Notes: generated by a model not told the origin, from the letters alone. Shown: positions 16,813 to 26,775, counted from the stretch's first letter. The stretch is 64,000 bases of DNA from Amycolatopsis sp. FBCC-B4732 (GCF_023008405.1 NZ_CP095376.1:3434001-3498000); one strand, 5' to 3'. Translations and numbers: made by a program.

Positions 16813-17784
16813 ATGACCGACCGTGAAGCGCCCCGGGTGTTCGTCACCTACGCGCACGACACCCCAGAGCACAAGGAACTCGTGCACCGCTTCGCGTCGT
16901 TTTTGCGCGTCGGGATCGGCCTGGACGTGCACCTCGACGCCTGGTACGACAACAGGCGCCGGGACTGGTCGTTGTGGGCCACCGAAAACCTGGAGAAGGC
17001 GGACTTCATCCTCGTCGTCGCCTCCCCCGACTACAAGCGCCGCGCCGACGGCACCGCGATGCCGCACGAGGGCCGGGGGTCCCAGTTCGAAACGGCGATC
17101 ATCCGCGACAACCTCACCCGGGATCTGCGCCGGGAGACCGAACGCGTGCTGCCCGTCGTCCTCCCCGGCCGTTCGATCGACGAGATCCCGGCCTTCCTCA
17201 ACGCGTACTCGACGACGAGGTACTCGATCGACGAGTTCACCGAAGCCGGCGTCGCCGACCTGATCGCCGCGATCACCGGGCAGGGCCAGTACCCGATGCC
17301 CCGCCGCGGGACTTGGCTCGGCGGGACCCGGGAGCCCCGCGAAGTGCCCGCGGGCGAGCTGCCGTGGCTGTGCGCCAGCAACGGCGTCCGCCGCGGTCCG
17401 GCGTCGATCGGCGGCACGCACTATGAGGAGAGCATCGTGCTGCGGCCGACGTCGCCGACGGCCACCGGAACCGGGTTCGTCGAACTGGAGCTGGGCGGGA
17501 ACTACCAGCGGTTCAGCACCGTCGCGGGCGTCCCCGACGACGCCAGGGACGAGTTCCAGGTCGGCCGGGTCCGGGTGGTGCTCGACGGGACCCCGCGCGC
17601 CCAGCACGACGTCACCGCCGGGAAGCCGGCCGCCATCGACCTCGACGTCACCGGCGCGCGCCTGTTGCGCGTGGAGATGTCCCGCCCGGGCGCCGCGACG
17701 TCGCCGTTCGGGTCGGCCGCCGTCGTGGTCACCCGGCCGGGGCGGCCGCCCGAGCTCGCGCTGGGCGACCCCACCATGACCTAG
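16813..17784 (+). CDS. SEFIR (TIR-like) domain protein with C-terminal NPCBM-like beta-sandwich
   Basis: 323 residues from ATG 16813; a TTG two codons upstream is also open. The N-terminal SEFIR domain (about 5-150) has PRVFVTYAHDTPEHKELV, FILVVASPDYKRR and GSQFETAII, with Glu 93 in the TIR catalytic-Glu position. Residues about 190-323 look like an NPCBM module: GTHYEESIVLRPTS, FVELELGGNYQRFSTVAGVPDDA and VRVVLDG. NPCBM is described as a carbohydrate-binding module, so it may sense a glycan or be a scaffold. Its TAG stop lies within the 6-bp target duplication of an IS remnant. It is divergent from the TIR/HerA operon, so it may be part of the same defence unit (inference). Confidence 0.85.
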   Translation: MTDREAPRVFVTYAHDTPEHKELVHRFASFLRVGIGLDVHLDAWYDNRRRDWSLWATENLEKADFILVVASPDYKRRADGTAMPHEGRGSQFETAIIRDNLTRDLRRETERVLPVVLPGRSIDEIPAFLNAYSTTRYSIDEFTEAGVADLIAAITGQGQYPMPRRGTWLGGTREPREVPAGELPWLCASNGVRRGPASIGGTHYEESIVLRPTSPTATGTGFVELELGGNYQRFSTVAGVPDDARDEFQVGRVRVVLDGTPRAQHDVTAGKPAAIDLDVTGARLLRVEMSRPGAATSPFGSAAVVVTRPGRPPELALGDPTMT

Positions 17785-17785
17785 C

Positions 17786-18266
17786 CGAGTAATGCGTAAT
17801 TCGGTCAGTGGTCGTAAGCGGTCAGGGATCGGGTGATGGGCCGGCTGGCGGCGCGGTTGTGCCGGATGGCGGCGGTAAGGGCCAGGAAGCGTCGGGCGAC
17901 GCGGGCTTGCGGTTGCGGTAGGACGGACGAATCAGCCGGACCCCGCACTCGGCGAGGTAGTGGTCGCAGATCGCCATGAGCACCTGCCGCTCGTCGACCG
18001 TCGGGCCGGCCGGCGCCCAGACGATCGGCAGTCCGGCCGGGGTGCAGACCAGGTGCAGCCGCAGGCCCCAGAACCATCGCGAGTGTGAACGGCAGAAGCC
18101 GCACTTGGCCCAGCCGGCCAGCGGGCCTCGGAGGCGCCGGCCGGTGAGGTGGTCGTCGATCTTGACGTGGAGTGCGGTGAGAAGGATGTTCAGGTCCGTC
18201 GTCACAAACAGATCTTGGACACCCTTCGTCCACCTCCGGTCACCACCCGGACTTACGCATTACTCG
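17786..18266. mobile_element. Internally deleted IS982-like element with intact ends
   Basis: Perfect 14-bp terminal inverted repeats, cgagtaatgcgtaa (17786-17799) and its complement (18253-18266), bound 481 bp. They are flanked by the 6-bp direct repeat cctagc (17780-17785 and 18267-18272), consistent with a target-site duplication. It holds only scraps of a transposase. A full-length relative would be about 1 kb, so this is a MITE-like derivative that could be moved in trans. The family call rests on recognising the transposase fragments. Confidence 0.8.
17805..18205 (-). pseudogene. IS982-like transposase, deleted and frameshifted
   Basis: The N-terminus MTTDLNILLTALHVKIDDHL is followed at once by LAGWAKCGFCRSHSRWFWG and LHLVCTPAGLPIVWA, which in intact enzymes lie well over 100 residues further on. 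A second junction skips to GVRLIRPSYRNRK. The C-terminal end (LTAAIRHNRAASRP, then ITRSLTAYDH) is in another frame. At least two internal deletions and a frameshift therefore exist and the catalytic core is incomplete. It lies wholly inside the inverted repeats. Confidence 0.8.
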
Positions 18267-18275
18267 CCTAGCCGC

Positions 18276-19319
18276 TCACGGGGTGATGACCACCTTCAAC
18301 GCCGAGTTCGCGGCCGCGTTGGCGAAGACCTCGTACGCCTCCTCCACCTCCCCGAACGTGAACCGGTGGGTGCCCATGCGCTCGGCCGGGATGCGGCCCG
18401 ACGCCACCATCTTCAGCAGCGTCGGGATCGAGACCGTGTCGACCAGGCCCATCGTCAGGGTCAGGTTCTGGATCCACATCTCCTGCATCGGCAGCTCGAC
18501 CGGCACCCCGTGGACGCCGATGTTCGCGATGCGCCCGCCCGGGCGGACCAGGGAGACCGCCGTGCGCAGGGTTTCCGGGTAGCCGACCGCTTCGATCGCC
18601 ACGTCCACGCCGAGGCCGTCGGTCAGGCCCAGCACATCGGCGCGGGTGTCCGGGCCGGCTTCGAACGCGTCCGTCGCGCCGAACTCCAGTGCCTTCTCCA
18701 GGCGGAACTTGTCGGAATCCACGGCGATCACCTTCGCAGCGCCCCAGAGCCCGGTCGTCAGGATCGCGGCCAGGCCGACCGCGCCGGCGCCGACCACCGC
18801 CACCGTGTCGCCCGGGCGGACGCGGCCGGCCAGGACGCCGACCTCGTAGCCCGTCGGCAGCGAATCCGCGAGGAAGATCGCCTGTTCGTCGGTGACCTCC
18901 GGCGGCACCGCGTAGAGCGACGTGTCCGCGTACGGCACCCGCACCAGCTCGGCCTGCGTGCCGTCGATGAGGTGGCCGAAGATCCAGCCGATCCCGCCGA
19001 CCGTCTGACAGTGCGACGGCATCCCGCGCCCGCAGTACTCGCAGCGCCCGCACTGGGTGATGGCCGGCACGAGCACCCGGTCCCCGACGGCGAACGCGCG
19101 CACGGCGTCCCCGATCGCCGTCACCGTGCCGACCGCTTCGTGGCCGAGGATCCGGCCGCCGGTGACCGCGGCGACGTCGCCCTGCAGGATGTGCAGGTCG
19201 GTGCCGCAGATCGTGGTGGTGTCGATGCGCACGACCACGTCGGTCGGCTCCTGGACGGCGGCGTCCGGGACGTCTTCCCAGGCCTTCGCACCCGGACCGT
19301 GGTAGACCAGCGCCTTCAT
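18276..19319 (-). CDS. Zinc-dependent alcohol dehydrogenase (medium-chain)
   Basis: 347 residues, a typical MDR length. The catalytic zinc ligands are in CGTDLH, GHEAVG and the later core; the structural zinc site is CGRCEYCGRGMPSHC. The NAD-binding Rossmann motif is VAVVGAGAVGLAA, about residues 165-190, followed by an acidic DSDK at the second strand end, which favours NAD. It lies downstream of the TetR gene (54-bp gap, same strand) and is divergent from the P450 operon. It probably oxidises an alcohol produced by, or feeding, that pathway. The gene resembles the AdhD member of the mycobacterial mymA cluster in context, an inference to be tested. Confidence 0.92.
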   Translation of the reverse strand: MKALVYHGPGAKAWEDVPDAAVQEPTDVVVRIDTTTICGTDLHILQGDVAAVTGGRILGHEAVGTVTAIGDAVRAFAVGDRVLVPAITQCGRCEYCGRGMPSHCQTVGGIGWIFGHLIDGTQAELVRVPYADTSLYAVPPEVTDEQAIFLADSLPTGYEVGVLAGRVRPGDTVAVVGAGAVGLAAILTTGLWGAAKVIAVDSDKFRLEKALEFGATDAFEAGPDTRADVLGLTDGLGVDVAIEAVGYPETLRTAVSLVRPGGRIANIGVHGVPVELPMQEMWIQNLTLTMGLVDTVSIPTLLKMVASGRIPAERMGTHRFTFGEVEEAYEVFANAAANSALKVVITP

Positions 19320-19373
19320 CGTCGCCTCCGTCGGCCGCCCGGCTCAGACGTCCGGGCCCGGCCGGTTCCGACG

Positions 19374-20000
19374 CTAGGACCCGGAAACCGGCCCGGCTGT
19401 CGCAATTCGAGACACGTCCGGCCCCAGCAGCGCGATCGACGCCCGCACCGCCACCTCGGTGACGTCGCCCGCGCGGCCGCCGTCCTCGACCGTGGTCGCG
19501 ATCAGCTCGCGCAGGCCGCCCAGCAGGATCACCGCCACCTGGCGCGACGGCGGGCTGATCCCCGCCGCGCGCAACGACGCCGTGTCCGTGAGGCGCTGGG
19601 TCATCGCGATGAAGCCCTCCATCGCGTCGCGCTGCAGGTCGCGGGCCGCGGCGCCGAGGGCCGGGACGTCGCGGATCCAGCTCAGCGTGATCGCCGGCTC
19701 GGACTCCGCGCACGCGATCCACGCCTCGATCGCCTGGCGCACCTGCAGGGACCACTGCGCGGCGGGGTCGACCGCGTCGGAGATCTGCTGGATCATCGCG
19801 CGGTTCGCGTCGGCCAGCAGCGCGATCAGGCACTCTTCGCGGCTCGAGAAGTGCTCGTAGAACGTCCGGCGGGAGGTGCGGGCGCGGCGGACGACGTCGG
19901 CCACCGTCGTGTCGCGGAAGCCGGTCTCGGTGATCGACGCGGCCAGGCCGTCCAGCAGGCGCTGGCGGTGCCGGCGGGTGTCGACGTCCACAGCGGTCAC
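19374..20000 (-). CDS. TetR-family transcriptional regulator
   Basis: 208 residues from GTG 20000, preceded by AGAGGAAGGG; GTG 19991 is an alternative. The N-terminal helix-turn-helix (about 12-60) contains GLAASITETGFRDTTVADVVRRARTSRRTFYEHFSSREE, and the C-terminal helical domain binds a ligand. It heads a unit with the downstream alcohol dehydrogenase and faces the P450 operon across about 80 bp that holds a strong GTAC-rich palindrome. By the usual logic it represses both directions until a substrate or lipid binds. The ligand is unknown. Confidence 0.92.
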   Translation of the reverse strand: MTAVDVDTRRHRQRLLDGLAASITETGFRDTTVADVVRRARTSRRTFYEHFSSREECLIALLADANRAMIQQISDAVDPAAQWSLQVRQAIEAWIACAESEPAITLSWIRDVPALGAAARDLQRDAMEGFIAMTQRLTDTASLRAAGISPPSRQVAVILLGGLRELIATTVEDGGRAGDVTEVAVRASIALLGPDVSRIATAGPVSGS

Positions 20001-20020
20001 CCCTTCCTCTTGAAACCGGA

Positions 20021-20062
20021 TGGTACACCGGCGTACCGTACCGACGGTACGGTCGCGTACCA
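20021..20062. promoter_or_regulatory. GTAC-rich nested palindrome, probable TetR operator
   Basis: The 19-mer accgtaccgacggtacggt (20035-20053) has perfect 9-bp arms around one base. GTAC occurs five times in the 42 bp, and outer arms tggtac (20021) and gtacca (20057) make a second, slightly offset inverted repeat. It fills the space between the TetR and P450 starts, so two dimers could bind side by side. Confidence 0.7.
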
Positions 20063-20079
20063 CCTTTCCGGGAGGGTCG

Positions 20080-21384
20080 ATGACGACCATGACACGCCCC
20101 GCGACGCTGCCGCCGGGGCCGGCCGTGCCCCGCGCCGTCCAGGGCGCCTACGCGCTCACCCAACCGTTGCGGGGCATGCGGCGGCTCAAAAAGCGCTACG
20201 GCGACGCCTTCACCGTCGACGTGCCGATCTTCGGCAACGCCGTCGTGCTCGCCAATCCCGCCGAGATCAAGCAGCTCTTCACCGCCGGCCCCGACCTCGT
20301 CGACAACCTCGAAGTCAACCTCGGCCGCGTGCTCGGGCCGCGGTCGCTATTCGCCCTCTCCGGCGACGAACACAAACGGCAGCGCAAGCTCCTCGTGCCG
20401 CCCTTCCACGGCCGCCGCCTCGCCGCCTACGAGCGGATCGTCGAGGAAGAAACCGTCCGCGAGCTGGCGAGCTGGCCGGAGGGGAAAGCCTTCGCCACGC
20501 TGCCGTCGATGATGCGGATCACGCTCAACGCCATCCTCCGCGCGGTGTTCGGCGCCGAGGGGGCCGAGTTCGCGCAGCTGCGTGAGCTGCTTCCGCCGTT
20601 CGTCACGCTCGGGTCGCGCCTGGCCGTCCTGCCGATCCCGAAGAAGGGCCGCTTCAACCCGTGGCGCCGCTTCGAACGGATGCGCCGCGAGTACGACGCG
20701 ATCGTCGACCGGCTGATCGCCAAGGCCCGCCCGGACGGCGACGACGTCCTCGCGATGATGCTGCAGACCCGCTACGACGACGGTTCCGGGCTCACCCGCG
20801 AGGACATCGCCGACCAGCTCCTCACCCTGCTCACCGCCGGGCACGAAACCACGGCGATCACGCTGGCCTGGGCCGTCGAACGCCTTCGCCGCCACCCCGC
20901 GCTGCTGGCCGAACTCGAAGCCGGACTCGAGGCGGACGACGGGAAGCTCCTCGACGCGACCATCCTCGAGGTCCAGCGCAGCCGTCCGGTCATCGACCTC
21001 ACCGCCCGCCAGGTCAAGCAGGACGGCTTCCGGCTCGGCCGCTGGACGCTGCCGAAGGGCTACAACGTGCTGGTCAGCATCGCGCTGGTCCACGACGACG
21101 ACGCCGTCTTCCCGCAGGCGGCCACCTTCGACCCGCACCGCTTCGAAGGCGCACGCCCGGATCTCTACCAGTGGATCCCGTTCGGCGGAGGCACCCGCCG
21201 CTGCCTCGGCGCCGCCTTCGCCACCATGGAGATGACCGTCGTGGTGCGGACGTTGCTGCGGGACTTCACGCTCGTGCCGACGACCGAGCCCGGCGAACGC
21301 CGGCACTCGCGGGGCGTGGCCTACGCCCCCGCCAAGGGCGGCCGCGCCATCGTGCGCCGCCGGAGCACCGGAGGAGATTCGTGA
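20080..21384 (+). CDS. Cytochrome P450 monooxygenase
   Basis: 434 residues from ATG 20080, with GGGAGGG 3-9 nt upstream. The P450 signatures are all visible: I-helix AGHETT, K-helix EVQR, and the heme loop FGGGTRRCLG with Cys 375 as the axial ligand. No membrane anchor is seen, so it is a soluble bacterial enzyme needing a separate ferredoxin, and none is encoded nearby. It is the first gene of a plus-strand operon with an alpha/beta hydrolase, an SDR and an FMO-type monooxygenase, all with overlapping junctions. It is likely controlled by the divergent TetR. The substrate is probably hydrophobic (fatty acid, terpenoid or xenobiotic), which is inference. Confidence 0.94.
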   Translation: MTTMTRPATLPPGPAVPRAVQGAYALTQPLRGMRRLKKRYGDAFTVDVPIFGNAVVLANPAEIKQLFTAGPDLVDNLEVNLGRVLGPRSLFALSGDEHKRQRKLLVPPFHGRRLAAYERIVEEETVRELASWPEGKAFATLPSMMRITLNAILRAVFGAEGAEFAQLRELLPPFVTLGSRLAVLPIPKKGRFNPWRRFERMRREYDAIVDRLIAKARPDGDDVLAMMLQTRYDDGSGLTREDIADQLLTLLTAGHETTAITLAWAVERLRRHPALLAELEAGLEADDGKLLDATILEVQRSRPVIDLTARQVKQDGFRLGRWTLPKGYNVLVSIALVHDDDAVFPQAATFDPHRFEGARPDLYQWIPFGGGTRRCLGAAFATMEMTVVVRTLLRDFTLVPTTEPGERRHSRGVAYAPAKGGRAIVRRRSTGGDS

Positions 21385-22271
21385 CCGAACAGACCGCCGA
21401 CGTCGGCCGGGGCATTTCCCTGGTGTACGAACGGATCGGGGACACCGGCGCCGAGCCCCTGGTGCTCGTCGCCGGCCTCGGCCAGCAGCTGCACAGCTGG
21501 CCGGACGCCTTCTGCGCGCAGCTCGCCGAGCGCGGCTTCGAGGTCGTCCGCTTCGACAACCGCGACGCCGGGCGCTCGACGCACCCGCGCTTCCGGCCGC
21601 CGAGCCTCGCCGGCATGCTCGCCGGGCGGTTCCCCGAGCAGCAGTACGACCTGCTCGACATGGCCGCCGACACCCTCGGCCTGGTCGACGCCCTGGACCT
21701 CGAAACCGCGCACATCGCGGGTGTTTCGATGGGCGGCATGATCTCCCAGACCGTCGCCGCGCGGTACCCGGACCGGATCCGCACCCTGACGTCGATCATG
21801 TCGACCACCGGGTCGCGCCTGCTCGGCCGTCCCGCGCTCTCGACGTTGCGGATGATGGGTGCGAAGCCGCCGAAGTCACGCGAAGAGGCCGTCGAAAGCG
21901 CGGTCCGGATGTTCCGGCACATCGGGTCGCACGGCTTCCCGTTCGACGAAGCCTGGGTGCGCGAGACGGCCGGGACGGGCTGGGACCGCGACCCGACGGC
22001 CGGCGGCGTCGGCCGTCAGCTCGCCGCGATCATGAAGTCCGGCAACCGGACCCCGCTGCTGCGCAAGATCACCGCGCCCACGCTGGTGATCCACGGCGAC
22101 CGCGACCGGATGGTCCACCCCACCGGCGGCGGCGCGACCGCCCGCGCGATCCGCGGCGCCCGCCGCGAAACCATCGCCGGCATGGGCCACGACCTGCCCG
22201 AAGGCGCGTGGCCCACGATCCTCGACCTCATCGACAAGCACGCGAGGAGCAGCGATGTCACGGCCCCGTAG
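21381..22271 (+). CDS. Alpha/beta-hydrolase
   Basis: 296 residues from GTG 21381, which overlaps the P450 stop (GTGA) and has GGAGGAG upstream. Features are VLVAGLGQQLHSW (oxyanion region), the nucleophile elbow GVSMGGM, an acid at HGDRDRMV and the catalytic His in GMGHDLP. A lid region around residues 60-75 separates the core strands. It has no signal peptide. In operon with P450, SDR and FMO it likely cleaves an ester or lactone such as one made by the Baeyer-Villiger-type monooxygenase (inference). Confidence 0.92.
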   Translation: MTEQTADVGRGISLVYERIGDTGAEPLVLVAGLGQQLHSWPDAFCAQLAERGFEVVRFDNRDAGRSTHPRFRPPSLAGMLAGRFPEQQYDLLDMAADTLGLVDALDLETAHIAGVSMGGMISQTVAARYPDRIRTLTSIMSTTGSRLLGRPALSTLRMMGAKPPKSREEAVESAVRMFRHIGSHGFPFDEAWVRETAGTGWDRDPTAGGVGRQLAAIMKSGNRTPLLRKITAPTLVIHGDRDRMVHPTGGGATARAIRGARRETIAGMGHDLPEGAWPTILDLIDKHARSSDVTAP

Positions 22272-23198
22272 TGCCGATCCGACCGAAAGCAGACGGAAAC
22301 GGTCCGCAGCCGATCCGCACGAGGCAACGGTTTCCGCCGTGACTGCCGCCGGATCGGCACGCAAACGACACAGCCTCACCGGCCGGCCGGTGGTGATCAC
22401 CGGCGCGGCCTCCGGCATCGGCCGCGCGCTGGCCACCCGGCTCTCCCGGCTCGGCTCGCCGGTCGCGCTGGCCGACGTCGACGCGGACGGCCTGAAGGCG
22501 ACCGCCGCCGCCCTGCACGGCCGGGTGCTGACCCGGGTGCTCGACGTCCGCGACGCCGAAGACCAGCTCCGCTTCGCCGCCGAAGTGCGGGACTGGCTCC
22601 CGGCGCCGCTGGCCGCGGTGTTCAACAACGCCGGGGTCGCGGTCACCTCGAGCGTGCTGGACGCGGTGGCCGAAGACGACGACTGGCTGCACGACATCAA
22701 CTTCCACGGCGTCGTGCACGGCACGCGTGCGTTCCTGCCGATCCTCGTCGAGCAGGGCGAAGGCGCGATCGTGAACACCTCCAGCGTGTTCGGCCTGCTC
22801 GGGATGCCGAACCAGAGCGCGTACTGCGCGGCGAAGTTCGCGGTCCGCGGTTTCACCGAGTCGCTGCGGCAGGAACTGCACGGCTCCGCGGTCCGCGCGA
22901 TCACCGTGCACCCCGGCGGCATCACGACGAACATCGCGCGCAACGCCCGCGTGCGCCGCGATCCGGCCGGGCTCGGCCGCAGCCGCGAGGAGATGGCCGC
23001 GCAGTTCGAGGCCATGACCATGACCTCGCCGGACAAGGCGGCCGCGATCATCCACGCCGGCGTCGACCGCGGGAAGGCCCGCATCCTGGTCGGCCCGGAC
23101 GCCTACCTGTTCGACGCGCTGGCCCGCATCACCCCCACCCACTACAACGCCGTGCTTTCGCGTGTGATGAGGCGCCCGCGGCGGAAAGAGGCCGTCCG

Positions 23199-23202
<4 letters not shown>
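22255..23202 (+). CDS. Short-chain dehydrogenase/reductase
   Basis: 315 residues from ATG 22255, with GAGGAG upstream; the start lies 17 nt inside the hydrolase gene. A roughly 40-residue basic N-terminal extension precedes the Rossmann fold VVITGAASGIGRA. NNAG, SSVFG and the catalytic YCAAK are in place, and the C-terminal tail is basic (MRRPRRKEAVR). The substrate is unknown. It overlaps the following FMO gene (ATGA). Similar SDR plus FMO pairs occur in mycobacterial mymA-type clusters. Confidence 0.93.
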
Positions 23203-24674
<1,472 letters not shown>

Positions 24675-24707
24675 CGCTCGGAACCGCCCCCGCCCGGGGC
24701 CGCTGAC

Positions 24708-25574
24708 ATGCACTCCGCGGGACTGGTGCTGCACCCCCGCCGCGACTCGGCGGCCGCCGTCGAAGCCGTGCTCGGCTGGGCGGGCAACCGGGGGATCGAA
24801 ATCCTCGGCATCGAGGACGAGATCGTCCGGCTGGACTGCGCCGCGATCGGCGTGACGCCCGAAGAGCTCGGGCGGCGCGCCGACCTCGTGGTCAGCCTGG
24901 GCGGCGACGGCACGATGCTGCGCGCCATGCGGCTGGCCGACGGGCAGCGCGCGCCGGTGCTCGGGGTGAACCTCGGCAAGCTCGGCTTCCTGGCCGAGGT
25001 CGACGTCCCGGACCTGCCGGGCGCGCTCTCGGCGATCGACGACCACCAGTTCACGGTCGAGCCGCGGCTGGCCGTGGACACGGTGCTCGCCGGGCGGCGG
25101 ATCACGGCGTTCAACGACATCGCGGTGGTGCGCGTGCCCGGCGACGGCAGCGCGGTGGTCGCGGTCCGCGTCGGCGGGCAGCAGTTCGTGAGCTACTCGG
25201 CGGACGCGGTGGTCGTGGCGACCCCGACCGGCTCGACGGCGTACAGCTTCTCCGCCGGCGGGCCGATCACCAGCCCGTCGGTCGAAGCGCTGCTGGTCAC
25301 GCCGGCAGCGCCGCACTCGGCGTACAGCCGGGGCATCGTCCTCTCGGTGCACGACGAGGTGACGCTGGAGCTGCTGCCGACCAGCGGGCGGCTCGCGGTG
25401 GAGGTCGACGGCCAGGTCGAGGGCTACGTCTCCCCCGGCGACCGCCTCGACCTGAGCGCCCGCCCGAGCGCGGCGCGGGTGGTCCGGCTCGGCATGACGA
25501 CGTTCTACCAGCGCGCCCGGCGCAAGCTCCGGCTCACGGACTCGGCGGAGATCCCCGGCGACGGCGAGCTCTGA
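24708..25574 (+). CDS. nadK: NAD kinase
   Basis: 288 residues from ATG 24708, 33 bp after the FMO gene. Hallmarks are VVSLGGDGTM (GGDGT at 65-69), GVNLGKLGFL and TPTGSTAYSFSAGGP, which form the ATP/NAD site. The enzyme phosphorylates NAD to NADP in the cytoplasm. It may be part of the preceding oxidation operon, supplying NADP for the monooxygenase, or a second paralogue of the housekeeping enzyme. The N-terminus lacks any extra domain. Confident family call; paralogue status cannot be settled from the window. Confidence 0.93.
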   Translation: MHSAGLVLHPRRDSAAAVEAVLGWAGNRGIEILGIEDEIVRLDCAAIGVTPEELGRRADLVVSLGGDGTMLRAMRLADGQRAPVLGVNLGKLGFLAEVDVPDLPGALSAIDDHQFTVEPRLAVDTVLAGRRITAFNDIAVVRVPGDGSAVVAVRVGGQQFVSYSADAVVVATPTGSTAYSFSAGGPITSPSVEALLVTPAAPHSAYSRGIVLSVHDEVTLELLPTSGRLAVEVDGQVEGYVSPGDRLDLSARPSAARVVRLGMTTFYQRARRKLRLTDSAEIPGDGEL

Positions 25575-25607
25575 GGACGTCACTTTCCCTACGAAAGCTC
25601 CGCCTGG

Positions 25608-25621
25608 GTGACCTGGGTCAC
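25608..25621. promoter_or_regulatory. Palindrome gtgacctgggtcac ahead of the DUF998 gene
   Basis: Perfect 6-bp arms with a 2-nt centre. Two further partial copies, ggatcac and ggtcac, follow within about 40 bp, suggesting a regulator-binding cluster. The regulator is unknown. Confidence 0.4.
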
Positions 25622-25716
25622 ATCTCGGGTGTGTCGCGCTTGGATCACGGAATGGTCACGGGTAGCGTCCGCGACTTCGCCTGAACCAGCCGAGCCGTCC
25701 CGGAGTGTTTCCCCGC

Positions 25717-26463
25717 ATGCTGTGCCCTTCACCCGCCCGCCCGTCCCTGCGCGCCCGGCTGCTCGTCCCCGGCGCCCTGGCCGCCTTCGCCGGGGCCGTG
25801 GTGCTCCTGGCCGTGCTGCACCTCGACCGGCGGGTGGCGCCGCTCGACCCGGTGAGCACGATGCTCAGCGACTACGCGCTGAGCCCGGGCCGCTGGCTGT
25901 GGGACGGCGCGCTGCTGCTGACCAGCACGGGCTCGGCGTTGCTGCTGGTCGCGCTGTACCGCCGCGGCCTGCTGGCGAACCCAGCCCTGGTGGCGGCGAA
26001 GGCGCTGTGGTGCGTGAGCCTGCTGGCGGTGGCGGTGTTCGCGAAGGATCCGCAGGGCGGCGCGATCACGGCGACGGGCAAGATCCACCTGTACGCGTCG
26101 GCGGTGACGTGCCTGAGCCTGCCGGTGGTCGGCTGGGCACTGGGCCACCGGCACCGCGACGACCCGCGCTGGCGCCGGTTCGCGGCCTGGTCGCGGCGGC
26201 TGGCACTGGCGGCCATCCCGTTCTACCTGCCGTTCATCGTCCCGTTCGCGGTGAACGTCGTGCTGGGCGGCCACCTGCCGACGGTGGCGACGGGCCTGGT
26301 GGAGCGGCTGATGATGGTGTTGGAGATCGCGTTGCTGGCGGTGCTCGGGCAGTGGGCGCACCGCGCGATGCGCCCGGTTCAGGCGGGTGCGGGTTCGCCG
26401 TTGTCCGGCTGGCCGAGGTTGCCGAGGAACCGGGACGTGACGACCTCCGCGACGACGACCTGA
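25717..26463 (+). CDS. DUF998 integral membrane protein
   Basis: 248 residues from ATG 25717; GTG 25705 is an alternative. Six or so hydrophobic helices alternate with short loops: an N-terminal helix, LDPVSTMLSDYALSPGRWLW (the DUF998 signature), then membrane helices to about residue 215. Function is unknown. The last 28 residues (VQAGAGSPLSGW onward) are not membrane-like: they are the antisense of the neighbouring truncated gene. The natural end may have been lost, with the reading frame running on into the opposite gene. Confidence 0.8.
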   Translation: MLCPSPARPSLRARLLVPGALAAFAGAVVLLAVLHLDRRVAPLDPVSTMLSDYALSPGRWLWDGALLLTSTGSALLLVALYRRGLLANPALVAAKALWCVSLLAVAVFAKDPQGGAITATGKIHLYASAVTCLSLPVVGWALGHRHRDDPRWRRFAAWSRRLALAAIPFYLPFIVPFAVNVVLGGHLPTVATGLVERLMMVLEIALLAVLGQWAHRAMRPVQAGAGSPLSGWPRLPRNRDVTTSATTT

Positions 26464-26775
26464 ACGATGATTTCCCGCGACCGGATCGCGCAGCGGACGC
26501 CCTGCCGGAAGAGCCCGCTGTGCTCCCATAAGTGCAGCGGATCGACCTCCAGAAACGCCCTCGACCAGGTAGGTCGCGAACGACACCACGACCAGCAGGC
26601 CACCCTTGCCCACGTAGGCGCCCAGGTCCCACAGCGCCGCGAAGGCGCGCTGCAGAGAACGGCTCTCCGGCAAGGGGTCCGCGACCGCGAGCAGCCACGC
26701 GAACCCGCTGGCGATCGGGGTGCGCACCTCGCGCAGCCCCGGCAGGACTGAAGTCAGCACGCGGGGAAGTCGCAC
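26379..26775 (-). pseudogene. Frameshifted fragment of an actinobacterial membrane protein
   Basis: From GTG 26775 one frame gives MRLPRVLTSVLPGLREVRTP, then GFAWLLAVADPLPES and a hydrophobic helix GKGGLLVVVSFATYLVEG. At about 26560 the sense continues only in another frame, FLEVDPLHLWEHSGLFRQG, then VRCAIRSREIIVQVV, to a stop at 26379. One extra base, or two missing, at the gagggcg run explains the shift. The combined product of about 130 residues looks like the front of a larger protein. It overlaps the DUF998 3' end by 85 bp on the other strand. Confidence 0.6.

Noticed and set aside
13798..17784. FxSxx-COOH type peptide system
   Set aside because: The KGGVGR ATPase and TIR proteins resemble it, but no radical SAM gene or short peptide ending in FxSxx is seen.
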